Below the pieces are notes generated by a model that had not been told where the DNA came from, made no database searches, and saw only the letters and a list, made by a program, of their open reading frames with translations. 44,488 nt of DNA from Gemmatimonas sp. (GTDB lineage: Bacteria; Gemmatimonadota; Gemmatimonadetes; Gemmatimonadales; Gemmatimonadaceae), in NCBI GenBank assembly GCA_025361705.1, contig JANYJW010000037.1, positions 1-44,488 of the forward strand. The letters are read 5' to 3'. The position numbers were made by a program, and so were the translations under genes. The first letter of the stretch is position 1. The number at the start of each line of letters is the position of its first letter. Below, piece after piece: positions 18,752-29,629 of the stretch.

Positions 18752-19217
18752 AGCCGCTCCCAATCGCTCCTTTCAGCGCCGCCCACGGCAGCTTCGCGCA
18801 CTTGTGCCGCGCCGGAAATCCGGCAACTCCCGCCAATGCGCCCAGCGCGCCGAGCGATTCGTCCGCGGCGCCACCCGCGAGCATCGCGTCGAAGTGGTGC
18901 ACCAGCGCCTCGATCTCCTCGCGGGATTTGCCGTGCACCGCGTCCATCAGCATCGACGCCGTCGCCTGCATGATGGAGCACCCAACGCCCGTGAAACGCG
19001 CCTCCACGACGACGCCGTCGCGTTCAAGGACGCTCACCGTCACGTCGTCCCCGCACAGCGGGTTCTTGACAGCGTGCACGCCAGTGGCGCGGTCGAGTGC
19101 CCCCTTGTGGCGCGGCCGTCGATAATGGTCGAGAATGCGCTCCTGGTACAGCGCGGCGAGCCCGGCCCCGGGAGCCTCTGCGGCCGAGCGAACAACCGCA
19201 TCAGCCGGCGTGGGCAC
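18750..19217 (-). CDS. sufU: SufU-like Fe-S scaffold/sulfur acceptor (second copy)
   Basis: About 155 residues, starting at GTG (or TTG just before it) so that it overlaps the sufS end by 17 bp, which implies translational coupling. SufU signature: LYQERILDHYRRPRHKG, Cys with neighbouring Asp in NPLCGDD, second Cys in GVGCSIMQATASML, and third Cys in RHKCAKLPW. The spacer between the second and third Cys contains the roughly 20-residue insertion that separates SufU from IscU. SufU takes sulfur from SufS via a Zn-bound ligand swap. All ligand residues are kept, so it looks functional; the N-terminus is about 20 residues longer than that of the other copy and low in complexity. Confidence 0.83.
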   Translation of the reverse strand: MPTPADAVVRSAAEAPGAGLAALYQERILDHYRRPRHKGALDRATGVHAVKNPLCGDDVTVSVLERDGVVVEARFTGVGCSIMQATASMLMDAVHGKSREEIEALVHHFDAMLAGGAADESLGALGALAGVAGFPARHKCAKLPWAALKGAIGSG

Positions 19218-20418
19218 CAAACCGCACCTTCGCCTTGCGCAGTGACGCCACCAATGCGTCCACATCCGCGGGCGTGTTGTAGACGTAGAAGCTGGCGCGC
19301 ACCGTGGCGTTCACCCGCAGCGCGCGCATCAGCGGCTGCGCGCAATGGTGCCCGGCGCGCACGCAGACGCCATCGACGTCGAGCATCGTGCTGAGGTCGT
19401 GCGGGTGGATGTCGCCCAGCGTGAAGCTCACCACGCCGCTGCGCGCCTCCGCCGTCGCGGGCCCTTGCACGTGCAGGCCGTCGATCGTCGCGAGCTGCTG
19501 CAGCGCGTATCGCGTGAGCGATACCTCGTGCGCACGCACCGCGTCCATCCCCAGCCCGTCGAGGTAGCGCACCGCGGCGGCCAGCCCCACGGCGCCTTCG
19601 ACGTTTGGCGTGCCGGCCTCGAACTTGTGCGGGAGCACGTTGAAGGTGGTATCGCCATCGAACACATACTCGATCATGTCGCCGCCGTACTGGTACGGCG
19701 GCGTCGCCTCGAGCAGGCTGCGCCGTGCCACCACGCCGCCGATGCCCATGGGCCCGAGCATCTTGTGGCCGCTGAACGCGTACGCGTCCACGCCCAGCGC
19801 ATCGAAGTCCACGCGCAGGTGCGGCGCACCCTGCGCGCCATCGCAGAACGCCATCGCGCCCGCGGTGTGCGCGATCTTCACGATGTCCGTCACGTCGTTG
19901 ATGGTGCCGAGCGCGTTGGACACATGCCCAAACGCCACCACGCGCGTGTTGGCCGTCACGAGCAGGCGCAGCTGGTCGAGGTCCACCTGCCCGTCGTGCG
20001 TCATCTCGCAGATGCGGAACTCGGCGCCTACGGCGCGCGCCAGCTGCTGCCACGGCACGAAGTTGGCGTGATGCTCGAGGCGCGTCACCACCACGCGGTC
20101 GCCGCGGTGCACGTGCGCGTGTCCCCACGCGGTGGCAAGCAGGTTCAGCGCCTCGGTGGTGCCGCGCGTGAAGATGAGCGCATCGGCATCGGCCGCGCCG
20201 AGGAAGCGCGCGATGTCGCGGCGCGCGCCGTGATACGCTTCCGTGGCCGCGCCGCTCAGCCGGTACGCGCCGCGGTGCGGGTTGGCGTTGGTTGTCTCGT
20301 AGTAGTCGCGAATGGCGTCGAGCACCGCGCGCGGCTTCTGCGCCGTGGCTGCCGAGTCCAGGTAGACGAGCGACGGCTGCGCGGCGAGCAGCGGAAAGTC
20401 CGTGCGCGCGACGTTCAT
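19201..20418 (-). CDS. sufS: SufS group II cysteine desulfurase
   Basis: A 405-residue PLP enzyme converting cysteine to alanine and enzyme-bound persulfide for Fe-S cluster assembly. Seen: N-terminal VYLDSAATAQKPRAVLDAI, NPHRGAYRLS, TRLEHHANFVPWQQLA, DGAQGAPH, the PLP lysine Lys219 in FSGHKMLGP, and the persulfide-carrying Cys359 in VRAGHHCAQPLM. The short RAGHHC loop marks the SufS group rather than IscS. ATG start 46 bp downstream of the first sufU gene; sufU copies lie on both sides, which fits the SufS-SufU partnership of Gram-positive-type SUF systems. Confidence 0.95.
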   Translation of the reverse strand: MNVARTDFPLLAAQPSLVYLDSAATAQKPRAVLDAIRDYYETTNANPHRGAYRLSGAATEAYHGARRDIARFLGAADADALIFTRGTTEALNLLATAWGHAHVHRGDRVVVTRLEHHANFVPWQQLARAVGAEFRICEMTHDGQVDLDQLRLLVTANTRVVAFGHVSNALGTINDVTDIVKIAHTAGAMAFCDGAQGAPHLRVDFDALGVDAYAFSGHKMLGPMGIGGVVARRSLLEATPPYQYGGDMIEYVFDGDTTFNVLPHKFEAGTPNVEGAVGLAAAVRYLDGLGMDAVRAHEVSLTRYALQQLATIDGLHVQGPATAEARSGVVSFTLGDIHPHDLSTMLDVDGVCVRAGHHCAQPLMRALRVNATVRASFYVYNTPADVDALVASLRKAKVRFGAHAG

Positions 20419-20464
20419 GTGACGGCACTCCGCCGGTCGCGCGCCGCCTGTCGCATGGGGACGA

Positions 20465-20929
20465 TCACTCGGTGCTCACCGGTGCTGGGGGCGTGGCGTC
20501 GGCATGCTGGGCCAGCGCCGCGTGCATGGCGTGCCACGCCAGCGACGCGCACTTCACGCGCAGCGGAAAGCGCGACACGCCACCCAGCGCCTTCAGCGAA
20601 CCCATCGACTCGGCGTCCTCGGGATGCGCGCCGGTCACGACGCCATGGAACTTGGTGAACAGTGCGTCCGCCTCCTCGCGCGTCTTGCCCTTGATTGCCG
20701 CCGTCATCAGCGATGCGCTCGCCTTGGAGATGGCGCAGCCGCTGCCCTGAAACGACACGTCACTGATGCGCCCGCCGTCGACCTTCAGCCAGATGGTCAG
20801 CTGGTCGCCGCAGAGCGGGTTCTGGCCGTCGGCATGCGCGCTCGCGTCGTCCATCACGCGATAATTGCGCGGCCGGCGGTTGTGGTCGAGGATGATGCTC
20901 TGGTACAGCTCGTCGAGTTCGGCGGACAC
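20465..20929 (-). CDS. sufU: SufU Fe-S scaffold/sulfur acceptor (first copy)
   Basis: A 154-residue SufU protein: LYQSIILDHNRRPRNYRV, first Cys in NPLCGDQLT with the adjacent Asp, second Cys in GSGCAISKASASLM, and third Cys in RVKCASLAW, with the SufU-type insertion between the last two. The C-terminus adds a short Ala/Pro tail. GTG start preceded by GGAG that overlaps the sufD TGA, 10 bp away, so it is coupled to sufD. It is closer to standard SufU length and start than the second copy. Confidence 0.92.
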   Translation of the reverse strand: MSAELDELYQSIILDHNRRPRNYRVMDDASAHADGQNPLCGDQLTIWLKVDGGRISDVSFQGSGCAISKASASLMTAAIKGKTREEADALFTKFHGVVTGAHPEDAESMGSLKALGGVSRFPLRVKCASLAWHAMHAALAQHADATPPAPVSTE

Positions 20930-20939
20930 GAAGGACTCC

Positions 20940-22246
20940 TCAGGCCGCGTCGGGCGGGATGAAGCGCTCGAAGAGCAGCGCCTCGAGCGCGACCTTCAGC
21001 GGCTCGAGTTCGATGAGTTCCAGCACTTCGGCGGCAAAGGCGTACGTGAGCAGCGCGCGGGCGCGGTCGGCGCCGATGCCGCGGCTCTTCATGTAGAACA
21101 GCGCCATGTCATCCAGGCGACCCACCGTGGCGCCATGCGTGCACTTCACGTCGTCCGCGAAGATCTCCAGCTGCGGCTTGCTGTCCACCCGTGCGCCCTC
21201 GCTGAGCAGCAGCGCCTTGTTGGTCTGCTTGCCATCGGTCTTCTGCGCCTCGGGATGCACGAACACCTTGCCGTTGAACACCCCGTGCGACGTGCCGTCC
21301 AGGATGCCCTTGTACACCTCGCGGCTCGAGCAGCTCGGCGCAATGTGCTCGACGAATGTCTGGTGGTCGGCGTGCTGCGCCTCCTCCAGCGCGTACAGGC
21401 CGTTCAAGCGCACCTCGCAGTTCTCGCCCAACAGCTTCGCGTACACGTTGGTACGCGACAGCTGCGCGCCCGTGGCGAACGAGAACGAGTGGTAGATCGA
21501 GTCGCGCCCCTGCGTGGCCTGCGTCGTGCCCACGTGGTACGCAGCGCCCCCCTCGCGCTGCACCTTGTAGTGGTCCACCCGCGCGCCGTCACCGACGATG
21601 ACTTCTGCCACGTGGTTGGTGAAGTACGTGCCGCCGCCGATGGTGGCAAACGACTCCACGAGCGTCACCTGTGCGCCGCGCTCGGCGATGACCAGCGTGC
21701 GCGGATGCTGCGACGCGTTGGTGGCATGTGCGTCGGTGAGGTGCAGGATGTGCACCGGCGCCTCGAGCGCGATGTCCACCGGCACGCGAATCACCACGCC
21801 GTCGGCCATGAACGCCGTGTTGAGCGCGGTGAACGCCTGCGTGCGGGGGGCCAGCGTCCCCAGCCGCTCGGCGAGGAGTTCGGGCGCTTCCTTGAACGCC
21901 TCGGAGAACGTCATCACCTGCGCGTCGACGTCGAGCTGCGCGAAGGACGACAGGGCCGGCTCATAGTGTCCGTTGACGAAGACCAGCAGGTGCCAGTCGG
22001 ACTGGCCGTAGGTGAACGGCGCGAGGTCGGCAGCCGTCAGCGTCGACGGCGACGGTCGCACCGGCTTGAACGTGCGTTCGGCGATGGGCGACACCGACGT
22101 GAAGTGCCAGTCTTCGTCGCGCGTCGTGGGAAAGCCCAGGGCCTCGAACTGCTCGATGGCCGCAATCTTCATCCGCGGCAGCCACGCCTTGCGCGCGTCG
22201 GGGTGCGCCGTCGCGTCGAACACGTCGCGATAGTTGGACTGCGCGC

Positions 22247-22250
<4 letters not shown>
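20940..22250 (-). CDS. sufD: SufD, Fe-S assembly scaffold subunit
   Basis: A 436-residue protein of the SufB/SufD beta-helix family: TTRDEDWHFTSV near the N-terminus, a right-handed beta-helix core (VIVGDGARVDHYKVQREG), and the C-terminal block VKCTHGATVGRLDDMALFYM (with the conserved Cys and His) followed by SRGIGADRARALLTYAFAAEVL, which contacts SufC. SufD joins SufB and two SufC in the SufBC2D scaffold. The start is a GTG overlapping the sufC stop by 4 bp (GTGA). Confidence 0.94.
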
Positions 22251-23005
<755 letters not shown>

Positions 23006-23043
23006 GATATGTGGAGCGAAAGTGAGTGCGGTGTGTGGCGAGT

Positions 23044-23129
23044 GATGGCAGACGGCAGACAGCAGACAGCAGAAGAGCAGAGGTCAGTCGTGGCAGTCAT
23101 CCGCCATCTGACGTCCACCATCCGCCATC
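23044..23129. repeat. Inverted heptad array inside the suf operon (sufB-sufC gap)
   Basis: The right arm, read on the minus strand, starts one base after the sufB TAG: GATGGCG, GATGGTG, GACGTCA, GATGGCG, GATGACT. The left arm carries the same family in the opposite orientation (plus strand 23044-23071: GATGGCA, GACGGCA, GACAGCA twice). The arms can pair into a long imperfect hairpin in the sufB-sufC mRNA, where it could tune the expression ratio or stability of the two parts. Confidence 0.82.
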
Positions 23130-23130
23130 C

Positions 23131-24560
<1,430 letters not shown>

Positions 24561-24564
<4 letters not shown>

Positions 24565-25265
24565 CGCATAGTCTCGGGTGCGGTAGCAGGTACAGAAATT
24601 GGTGCGGGCACGCTGGCGGGCGCGCGCCCGATGGCGTCGTACTCACAGGCGCGACAGCCGTCCTTCAGGTGCATGCGGCGTTCGACGGGTGCGTCGAGCA
24701 CCGTCGCAATGAACTCCGCTTCGGCCGAGCAAACTTCCGGAAAGCGCAGCGCGATTTCACGCACCGCGCAGTTGTGGTGTCGAATGGTGGTGGCGTCGCC
24801 CAGTCCGGGAATCGCCTCGCTCATGTACCCCTCGGCCGTCAGCAACTCGGCAAGGAGCTGGGCCCGCTCGTGCAGGGGGAGCATGGCGAGCCGCGGCCGC
24901 GCCGCTTCCGCCATGGTGTCCCACCGCCGACGGAACAGCTGAACCACCGCCTCGGTTCCCTCGCGATCGCGCAGTGATTCGAGCGCGTCGACCAGTGGAT
25001 CGATGTAGGCGCGTGGGAAGAGCGCCTCGCCGGCCGGGCTCAGCGAATACGCGAAGACCGGCGCGCCCAGGCCGCGAATCTCGCGGCGGTAGGCGACGAG
25101 TCCCGCCTCGATGAGTTCGGTGAGGTGCCGACGCAGCGCATTGGCGGTGAGGCCGAACTGATCGGCGAGCGCCCTGATGGTGAGCGGCTGCTCCTTGCGG
25201 AGCGCGACGAGAATGTCGCTCCGCATGCCCTTGAATCCGGCCAGAGTAAGAGAGGAAGCCGCCAT
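24561..25265 (-). CDS. sufR: SufR-like Fe-S-responsive transcriptional regulator
   Basis: A 234-residue DeoR/ArsR-like winged-helix protein: helix-turn-helix [20 protein letters not shown] (about 28-46), a wing [20 protein letters not shown], a helical middle, and a C-terminal Cys set Cys166-x12-Cys179-x24-Cys204-x2-Cys207. SufR proteins use such cysteines to hold a [4Fe-4S] cluster and repress suf genes when cluster supply is adequate. I start it at the ATG at 25265, where the family N-terminus begins; the frame opens further to 25379 but that part covers a likely promoter. First gene of the suf operon, so it is probably autoregulated. Confidence 0.85.
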
Positions 25266-25543
25266 GCCGAGTAAAGTAGTCGGTATAATGGAATTTGCAA
25301 ACGAAAGTGTGTGGGAAAGGTCAGGGCACCGGGCGAAGGCATGTTGCCGACTGCTCGACCTGGACTTGAAACGGTACATTCTCTGGGAAACATAAGTTCA
25401 TTTGATGGCGTATATTATTATTTTACAAGCGTTTACATAAGTTGTACACATCCCGTCGTGGGACTTCGGATTAACATTGGCAATCCTCGAACGTCCCATT
25501 GGCAACGGGGCGACACAGCCCCGACGTTCCTGAGGAGGCGCAG
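25266..25543. promoter_or_regulatory. AT-rich divergent control region, sufR operon / small secreted protein
   Basis: About 280 bp without a gene and clearly richer in A/T than the rest. On the minus strand, TTGCAA (25295-25300) and TACTTT (25273-25278), 16 bp apart, form a plausible -35/-10 that would give a nearly leaderless sufR transcript. On the plus strand TTTACA (25422-25427) and TACACA (25445-25450), 17 bp apart, are a weak candidate. An imperfect palindrome with TTTACAA and TTGTACA arms (25422-25449) could be an operator, and a CGGGGC/GCCCCG hairpin (25506-25523) lies in the leader of the plus-strand gene. Confidence 0.45.
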
Positions 25544-25984
25544 ATGCGCACCATCAAGTTCCTTGGTTTCGCCGTGGCGTTGGCCGCGGTGACCGTCCCG
25601 GCTTTCGCGCAGGGTGGCCTGCAGCCGGGAACATTCCCGAACATCGATCGCCTGGCTCGTATGGAGGCCCGGCGACTCGAGCACCGCCAGCTGAAACACC
25701 AATTCCGTGGCCAGCGGGTGGCGGCCCGAGTTGGGAAGGGCCAGCGCTTCCAGCGCGGACCGCGCTTTGGCGCGGGAGTGGCTGCGGGGGTCCACGGCGG
25801 TGTGAAGGCCGGCACGCGCGCCGGGCTCCGCGCCAACGCCACACCGGAACAGCAGGCGTTCTTCGAGGCGCGACAGGCTCAGCTGAAGGCCATGCACGCC
25901 CAAGTGACCGCCGGCACGCTGACCCGCGAACAGGCCCGTACCCAGATGCACGCGTGGGTCACGGAACATCGCCCCAAGAAGTAG
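25544..25984 (+). CDS. Small basic secreted protein, unknown function
   Basis: 146 residues with a clear signal peptide (IKFLGFAVALAAVTVPAFAQ). The mature part is rich in Arg, His and Gln (LARMEARRLEHRQLKHQFRG) with a Gly/Ala-rich middle. The C-terminal amphipathic helices have the rhythm EQQAFFEARQAQLKAMHAQV and LTREQARTQMHAWV, loosely reminiscent of Spy/CpxP-like periplasmic chaperone or metal-responsive proteins, but I do not recognise the family. The ATG follows a strong GAGGAGG Shine-Dalgarno, so good expression is likely. It is divergent from the suf operon and followed by a strong terminator, hence monocistronic. Confidence 0.72.
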   Translation: MRTIKFLGFAVALAAVTVPAFAQGGLQPGTFPNIDRLARMEARRLEHRQLKHQFRGQRVAARVGKGQRFQRGPRFGAGVAAGVHGGVKAGTRAGLRANATPEQQAFFEARQAQLKAMHAQVTAGTLTREQARTQMHAWVTEHRPKK

Positions 25985-26023
25985 GTACAACGTGCAGGCC
26001 TCCAGGGGTGGGGGTGAGAACAC

Positions 26024-26057
26024 AAACGCCGCAGCGGCTGGTCGCGCTGCGGCGTTT
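26024..26057 (+). terminator. Strong hairpin terminator
   Basis: A perfect 13-bp stem, AAACGCCGCAGCG (26024-26036) with CGCTGCGGCGTTT (26045-26057), loop of 8 bases, 40 bp after the stop of the small secreted protein and followed by GCGTTCTATT. Confidence 0.8.
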
Positions 26058-26097
26058 GCGTTCTATTAGATGCTTCCCAAACCGCGAGGCCCCCCCC

Positions 26098-26655
26098 ATG
26101 GCATTCGTCGCGCATTTGTGGCTCCCGATCGTGGTGTCGGGCGTCATCGTCTTCTTCGTCTCCGCCCTGTTCTGGATGTTGTCGCCACACCACCAGACGG
26201 AATGGGGCAAGCTCCCCTCCGAAGCTGGCGTGCTGGCCGCGTTGCGCGCACATCCGGCGCCGCCAGGGCTCTACTCCGTGCCCGGCGTCAACGCGGCCGC
26301 CGACCGCAAGGACCCGGCATGGCGCGCCGAACTCGAGCGCGGACCGACGGCGATGATTACGCTGCGTCCAGCCGGCACGGGCAAGATGGGCGCGTCGATG
26401 ATGCAGAGCCTCGGCTCGAATCTCATCGTCTCGTTCTTCTGCGCGTACGTGGCCTCGCATGCCGTGCCTGCGAGCGCGACCTATCTCGAGGTCTTCCGCA
26501 TCGTCGGCACCCTCGGCTTCATGAGCTACTCCTTTGCCAGCATCACCGATTCCGTCTGGTTCGGCCGGCCCTGGAGTTCCTTCTTCAAGCAGGCCCTTGA
26601 TGCGCTCGTCTACGGCTGCCTGATGGGGGGCGTGTTCGGGTGGCTGTGGAAGTGA
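26098..26655 (+). CDS. Hypothetical membrane protein with four hydrophobic segments
   Basis: 185 residues. An N-terminal membrane helix (LWLPIVVSGVIVFFVSALFW) ends in a Trp-rich interface, a soluble loop spans about residues 30-95 (SPHHQTEWGKLPSE, later RPAGTGKMGASM), and three further hydrophobic segments follow (SNLIVSFFCAYVASHAV; VFRIVGTLGFMSYSFASI; ALDALVYGCLMGGVFGWLW). It looks like a real gene by codon use and composition, but I do not recognise a family. It follows a poly-C run directly before the ATG, with no Shine-Dalgarno. Ends against a long inverted repeat. Confidence 0.68.
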   Translation: MAFVAHLWLPIVVSGVIVFFVSALFWMLSPHHQTEWGKLPSEAGVLAALRAHPAPPGLYSVPGVNAAADRKDPAWRAELERGPTAMITLRPAGTGKMGASMMQSLGSNLIVSFFCAYVASHAVPASATYLEVFRIVGTLGFMSYSFASITDSVWFGRPWSSFFKQALDALVYGCLMGGVFGWLWK

Positions 26656-26667
26656 CTGACGATTGAG

Positions 26668-26722
26668 GATCGGGAATCCAGATTGCGCTTCCGATCCTGA
26701 ATCGCCATCCGGATTCCCGATC
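26668..26722. terminator. Long inverted repeat between convergent genes (heptad-like)
   Basis: GATCGGGAATCC (26668-26679) and GGATTCCCGATC (26711-26722) are perfect 12-base inverted arms. The plus-strand gene's stop TGA begins a run of 7-base units (GACTGAC GATTGAG GATCGGG), so this also appears to be a degenerate member of the heptad family, placed as a bidirectional terminator. Confidence 0.68.
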
Positions 26723-26724
26723 TT

Positions 26725-27558
26725 CTATCGCTTGTGGTAGTTGATGATCGGCAGAAACTTCACGCTCGCATTCCGCGCGATGTTGATCACGCCAATCTGC
26801 ATGCCCTCGAGGTCGCGGGCGTAGTTGATGAGCCCGATGGTGAGACCCCGCTGCTCACCGCGCATGTAGTTGAAGCCCGACACGGAGACGCCACGCATGC
26901 TGCCTCCGGGCTCGAGGCGGGCCATGACGGGCGCGATCATCAGCCCGTTCATGTGAGTGGCGCCGATGAACGAGGCGAGGGCGAACGCGTGGATCGTTGG
27001 CGCGCCGACCGCGCCGCCGGCGATCGCGATGCCCTCGATGCTGCGTCCTGCGCCGAGCCCGACACCACCGACGGCGAGGCCGCGCAGGGTGCCGCCCACG
27101 CCCGCTCCGACGCCACCAATGGCGATGCCTTCGATGTCGCCACCACCACCCACGCCCACGCCGCCAATCGCAATGCCCTTGATCCGCCCACCAGCGCCTA
27201 TGCCAACCGGGGCGAACCCGATGCCGGTGAGGCTATTCGTGACGCCGGCGCCGAGGAGTCCGATCGCTACGCCGTGCACCGACCCCGCTCCGGTGCTTGG
27301 CAGCCCGATGGCAAACCCGCGTACGATGCCACCGGGATCACCCTCGTACGGCGACCAGATGGTCACGTTGGCGCCGCGCACGATGCCGAGCCGGCGATCG
27401 CGAAAGTTGATGCGCAGGCCCGATACGTTGGGGTAGTCGCCGATGGAAAGGCCGTGGCGCACCGGATTGTCGGACGCCGGATCCTGCGCGGCTGTGGGCA
27501 CGGCGACGGCCGCAGGCAACGCGAGCAACGCGAGCACGAGCGTGGTCTGGAGACGCAT
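26725..27558 (-). CDS. Secreted glycine-rich solenoid protein, LA_2272-like surface repeats
   Basis: 277 residues with a signal peptide (RLQTTLVLALLALPAAVAVP) followed by at least ten repeats of about 16 residues, clearest in IKGIAIGGVGVGGGGD, IEGIAIGGVGAGVGGT and LRGLAVGGVGLGAGRS. The pattern is x-x-G-hydrophobic-A-hydrophobic-G with Gly-rich turns, and degrades toward the C-terminus to GLTIGLINYARD and LEGMQIGVINIARN. This resembles the Leptospira LA_2272-type surface-repeat proteins; a beta-solenoid or beta-barrel-like outer surface protein is the likely fold (inference). Start placed at the second of two close ATGs, which has a better spaced GGA; three extra residues are possible. Confidence 0.78.
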   Translation of the reverse strand: MRLQTTLVLALLALPAAVAVPTAAQDPASDNPVRHGLSIGDYPNVSGLRINFRDRRLGIVRGANVTIWSPYEGDPGGIVRGFAIGLPSTGAGSVHGVAIGLLGAGVTNSLTGIGFAPVGIGAGGRIKGIAIGGVGVGGGGDIEGIAIGGVGAGVGGTLRGLAVGGVGLGAGRSIEGIAIAGGAVGAPTIHAFALASFIGATHMNGLMIAPVMARLEPGGSMRGVSVSGFNYMRGEQRGLTIGLINYARDLEGMQIGVINIARNASVKFLPIINYHKR

Positions 27559-27762
27559 GAGTGGCATTCCGTCGTGAGTGGTGATGCGACCCGTTGCTGG
27601 CAGTACCTCACTGGTTGCGCCTCGGTTTCCGCCTGAGTCGGCCGTCCGCGACACCTCCTCCCCCATTGGACCGTTCCGCGCTCGCGACGGTTTGCATGGA
27701 CCCCCGAGTGTCGGGCAGCACGCGATCGGCGTAGGTTCTGGCCATCACCTCAGGGGATACCG

Positions 27763-29622
27763 ATGACCACCAGCCTCCCGTTTCGCATCGCGCGCGCCAC
27801 CATCACTCTTGCCTTCTGCGCGCTGGCCGCAGCCGGCGTCGTCACGCGGGATGCAGTGGCCCAGGGCACTCCCGCGCCCGCCTACACGTTTCGCGAGGCG
27901 ATGATCCCCACGCGCGATGGCGTCACGCTGCATACGGTGATCTTTGCACCCACCGAACAGCGTGAACCGCTCCCGTTCATCTTCATCCGCACGCCGTACG
28001 GAGTGCCGGCCGCCCAGTTCCCGTTGGCAATGGCGTATCCGGAGCTCGCCGCGGAGCAGTACATCTTCGTCATGCAGGACATTCGCGGCCGCTACAAGAG
28101 TGAAGGGCAGTTCGTGATGCAGCGCCCGCCGCGCATCGTCGACGGCCCGGGGCCGCGCATCGACGAGTCCACCGACGCGTGGGACAGCATTGACTGGCTG
28201 TTGAAGAACGTGCCGAACCACAATGGCAAAGTAGGGATGATGGGCGTGTCGTACCCGGGCTGGACCACCGCGATGGCGATGCTCGACCCGCACCCGGCGC
28301 TGGCCGCCGTCAGCCCGCAGGCCTCGCCGGCCGACATGTGGATTGGTGACGACTTCCATCACAACGGCGCCTTCCGCCTGAGCTATGGCTTCGAGTACGC
28401 GGCGATGATGGAGACGTCCAAGGAGAACGAGAACTTCGCCTTCGACACGTACGACACCTATGACTGGTACTTGAAACTTGGCTCGCTGGCCAACGTCAAC
28501 GCGAAGTACCTCAAGGGGGAAATCCCCACCTGGAACGACTTTGCGACGCACCCCAACTACGACGGCTTCTGGCAGCGGCAGGCGATGCAATCGTACCTGA
28601 CGCGGGTCACCGTGCCGACGCTCAACGTCGGCGGCTGGTGGGACCAGGAGGATTTCTACGGGCCGGTGCACATCTACCGCACGCTCGAAAAAAAGGATGT
28701 GGCATCCAGGAACTTCCTCGTCGTCGGCCCGTGGAACCACGGCGGCTGGCGGCGTGACGGCCGCGCACTCGGCAAGATCGATTTCGGTGCCGCGACGGGC
28801 ACGGACTTTCGCGCAAAGATCGAGGCGCCATTCTTCGCGAAATACCTCAAGGGCACGGGCAACTACGTGCCCGCCGAGGCGACGGTGTTCGAGAGCGGGA
28901 GCAACACGTGGCGCACGTTCACGGCGTGGCCACCGAAGGAAGCGGTGACGAAGTCGCTCTACTTTCAGGCGAATGGCGCACTCTCATTCGATGCGCCGAA
29001 GACGACAGGCAACGACAGCTTCGTGTCGGACCCCGCGCATCCGGTGCCGTATCGCAACCGGCCCATCGAGCCCACGTACTTTCCCAAGGGCTCAGGGTGG
29101 CCGGCGTGGCTCACCGAGGATCAGCGCTTCGTGAAGGATCGTCCCGACGTGCTCGCGTGGGCCACCGAGCCGCTGGCTGACGATGTGGTGCTCGCCGGCG
29201 ACGTCACGGCCAAGCTGCAGGTGTCGACCACGGGCAGCGACGCCGACTGGATTGTAAAGCTCATCGACGTCTATCCCGAGGACTACACGGCCAACAGCAA
29301 GATGGGCGGGTACGAACTGATGGTCGCCAATGATGTATTCCGGTCACGCTTCCGCGAGTCGCTGGAGAAGCCGAAGGCGATGGTGCCCAACCAGGTGACG
29401 CCGATCACCATCGACCTGCACACGCAGAGCTATCGCTTCAAGAAGGGGCACCGAGTGATGGTGCAGGTGCAGAGCACATGGTTTCCGCTCATCGACCGCA
29501 ACCCGCAGGTGTACGTGCCGAATATTTTCGAGGCCAGGGACGGCGACTTCAAGGCGCAGACGCATCGCGTGTGGCGGTCGCCGACGCAGGCGTCGCGAGT
29601 GGAGATTCAGGTGGTGCCGTAG
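27763..29622 (+). CDS. Secreted CocE/NonD (S15, alpha-amino-acid ester hydrolase-like) hydrolase, second copy
   Basis: A 619-residue paralogue of the protein at 11713-13602, sharing the whole architecture: signal peptide ending near RDAVAQ, MIPTRDGVTLHTVIFAP, oxyanion region FIRTPYGVP, QDIRGRYKSEGQF, nucleophile in MMGVSYPGWT, acid region in GGWWDQEDFYGPVH, His in VGPWNHGGW, and the C-terminal jelly-roll ending in GHRVMVQVQSTWFPLIDRNP. Only this copy has an obvious Shine-Dalgarno (AGGGG, 6 bases before ATG). The two copies are too diverged to be a recent duplication and probably differ in substrate. Convergent with the MocA-like gene, only 7 bp between stops. Confidence 0.86.
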   Translation: MTTSLPFRIARATITLAFCALAAAGVVTRDAVAQGTPAPAYTFREAMIPTRDGVTLHTVIFAPTEQREPLPFIFIRTPYGVPAAQFPLAMAYPELAAEQYIFVMQDIRGRYKSEGQFVMQRPPRIVDGPGPRIDESTDAWDSIDWLLKNVPNHNGKVGMMGVSYPGWTTAMAMLDPHPALAAVSPQASPADMWIGDDFHHNGAFRLSYGFEYAAMMETSKENENFAFDTYDTYDWYLKLGSLANVNAKYLKGEIPTWNDFATHPNYDGFWQRQAMQSYLTRVTVPTLNVGGWWDQEDFYGPVHIYRTLEKKDVASRNFLVVGPWNHGGWRRDGRALGKIDFGAATGTDFRAKIEAPFFAKYLKGTGNYVPAEATVFESGSNTWRTFTAWPPKEAVTKSLYFQANGALSFDAPKTTGNDSFVSDPAHPVPYRNRPIEPTYFPKGSGWPAWLTEDQRFVKDRPDVLAWATEPLADDVVLAGDVTAKLQVSTTGSDADWIVKLIDVYPEDYTANSKMGGYELMVANDVFRSRFRESLEKPKAMVPNQVTPITIDLHTQSYRFKKGHRVMVQVQSTWFPLIDRNPQVYVPNIFEARDGDFKAQTHRVWRSPTQASRVEIQVVP

Positions 29623-29629
29623 GCGGCGT

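Noticed and set aside
25266-25379. Upstream start of the sufR-like gene at 25379
   Set aside because: The extension has no family similarity and covers an AT-rich stretch with likely promoter elements; the ATG at 25265 fits the family N-terminus.
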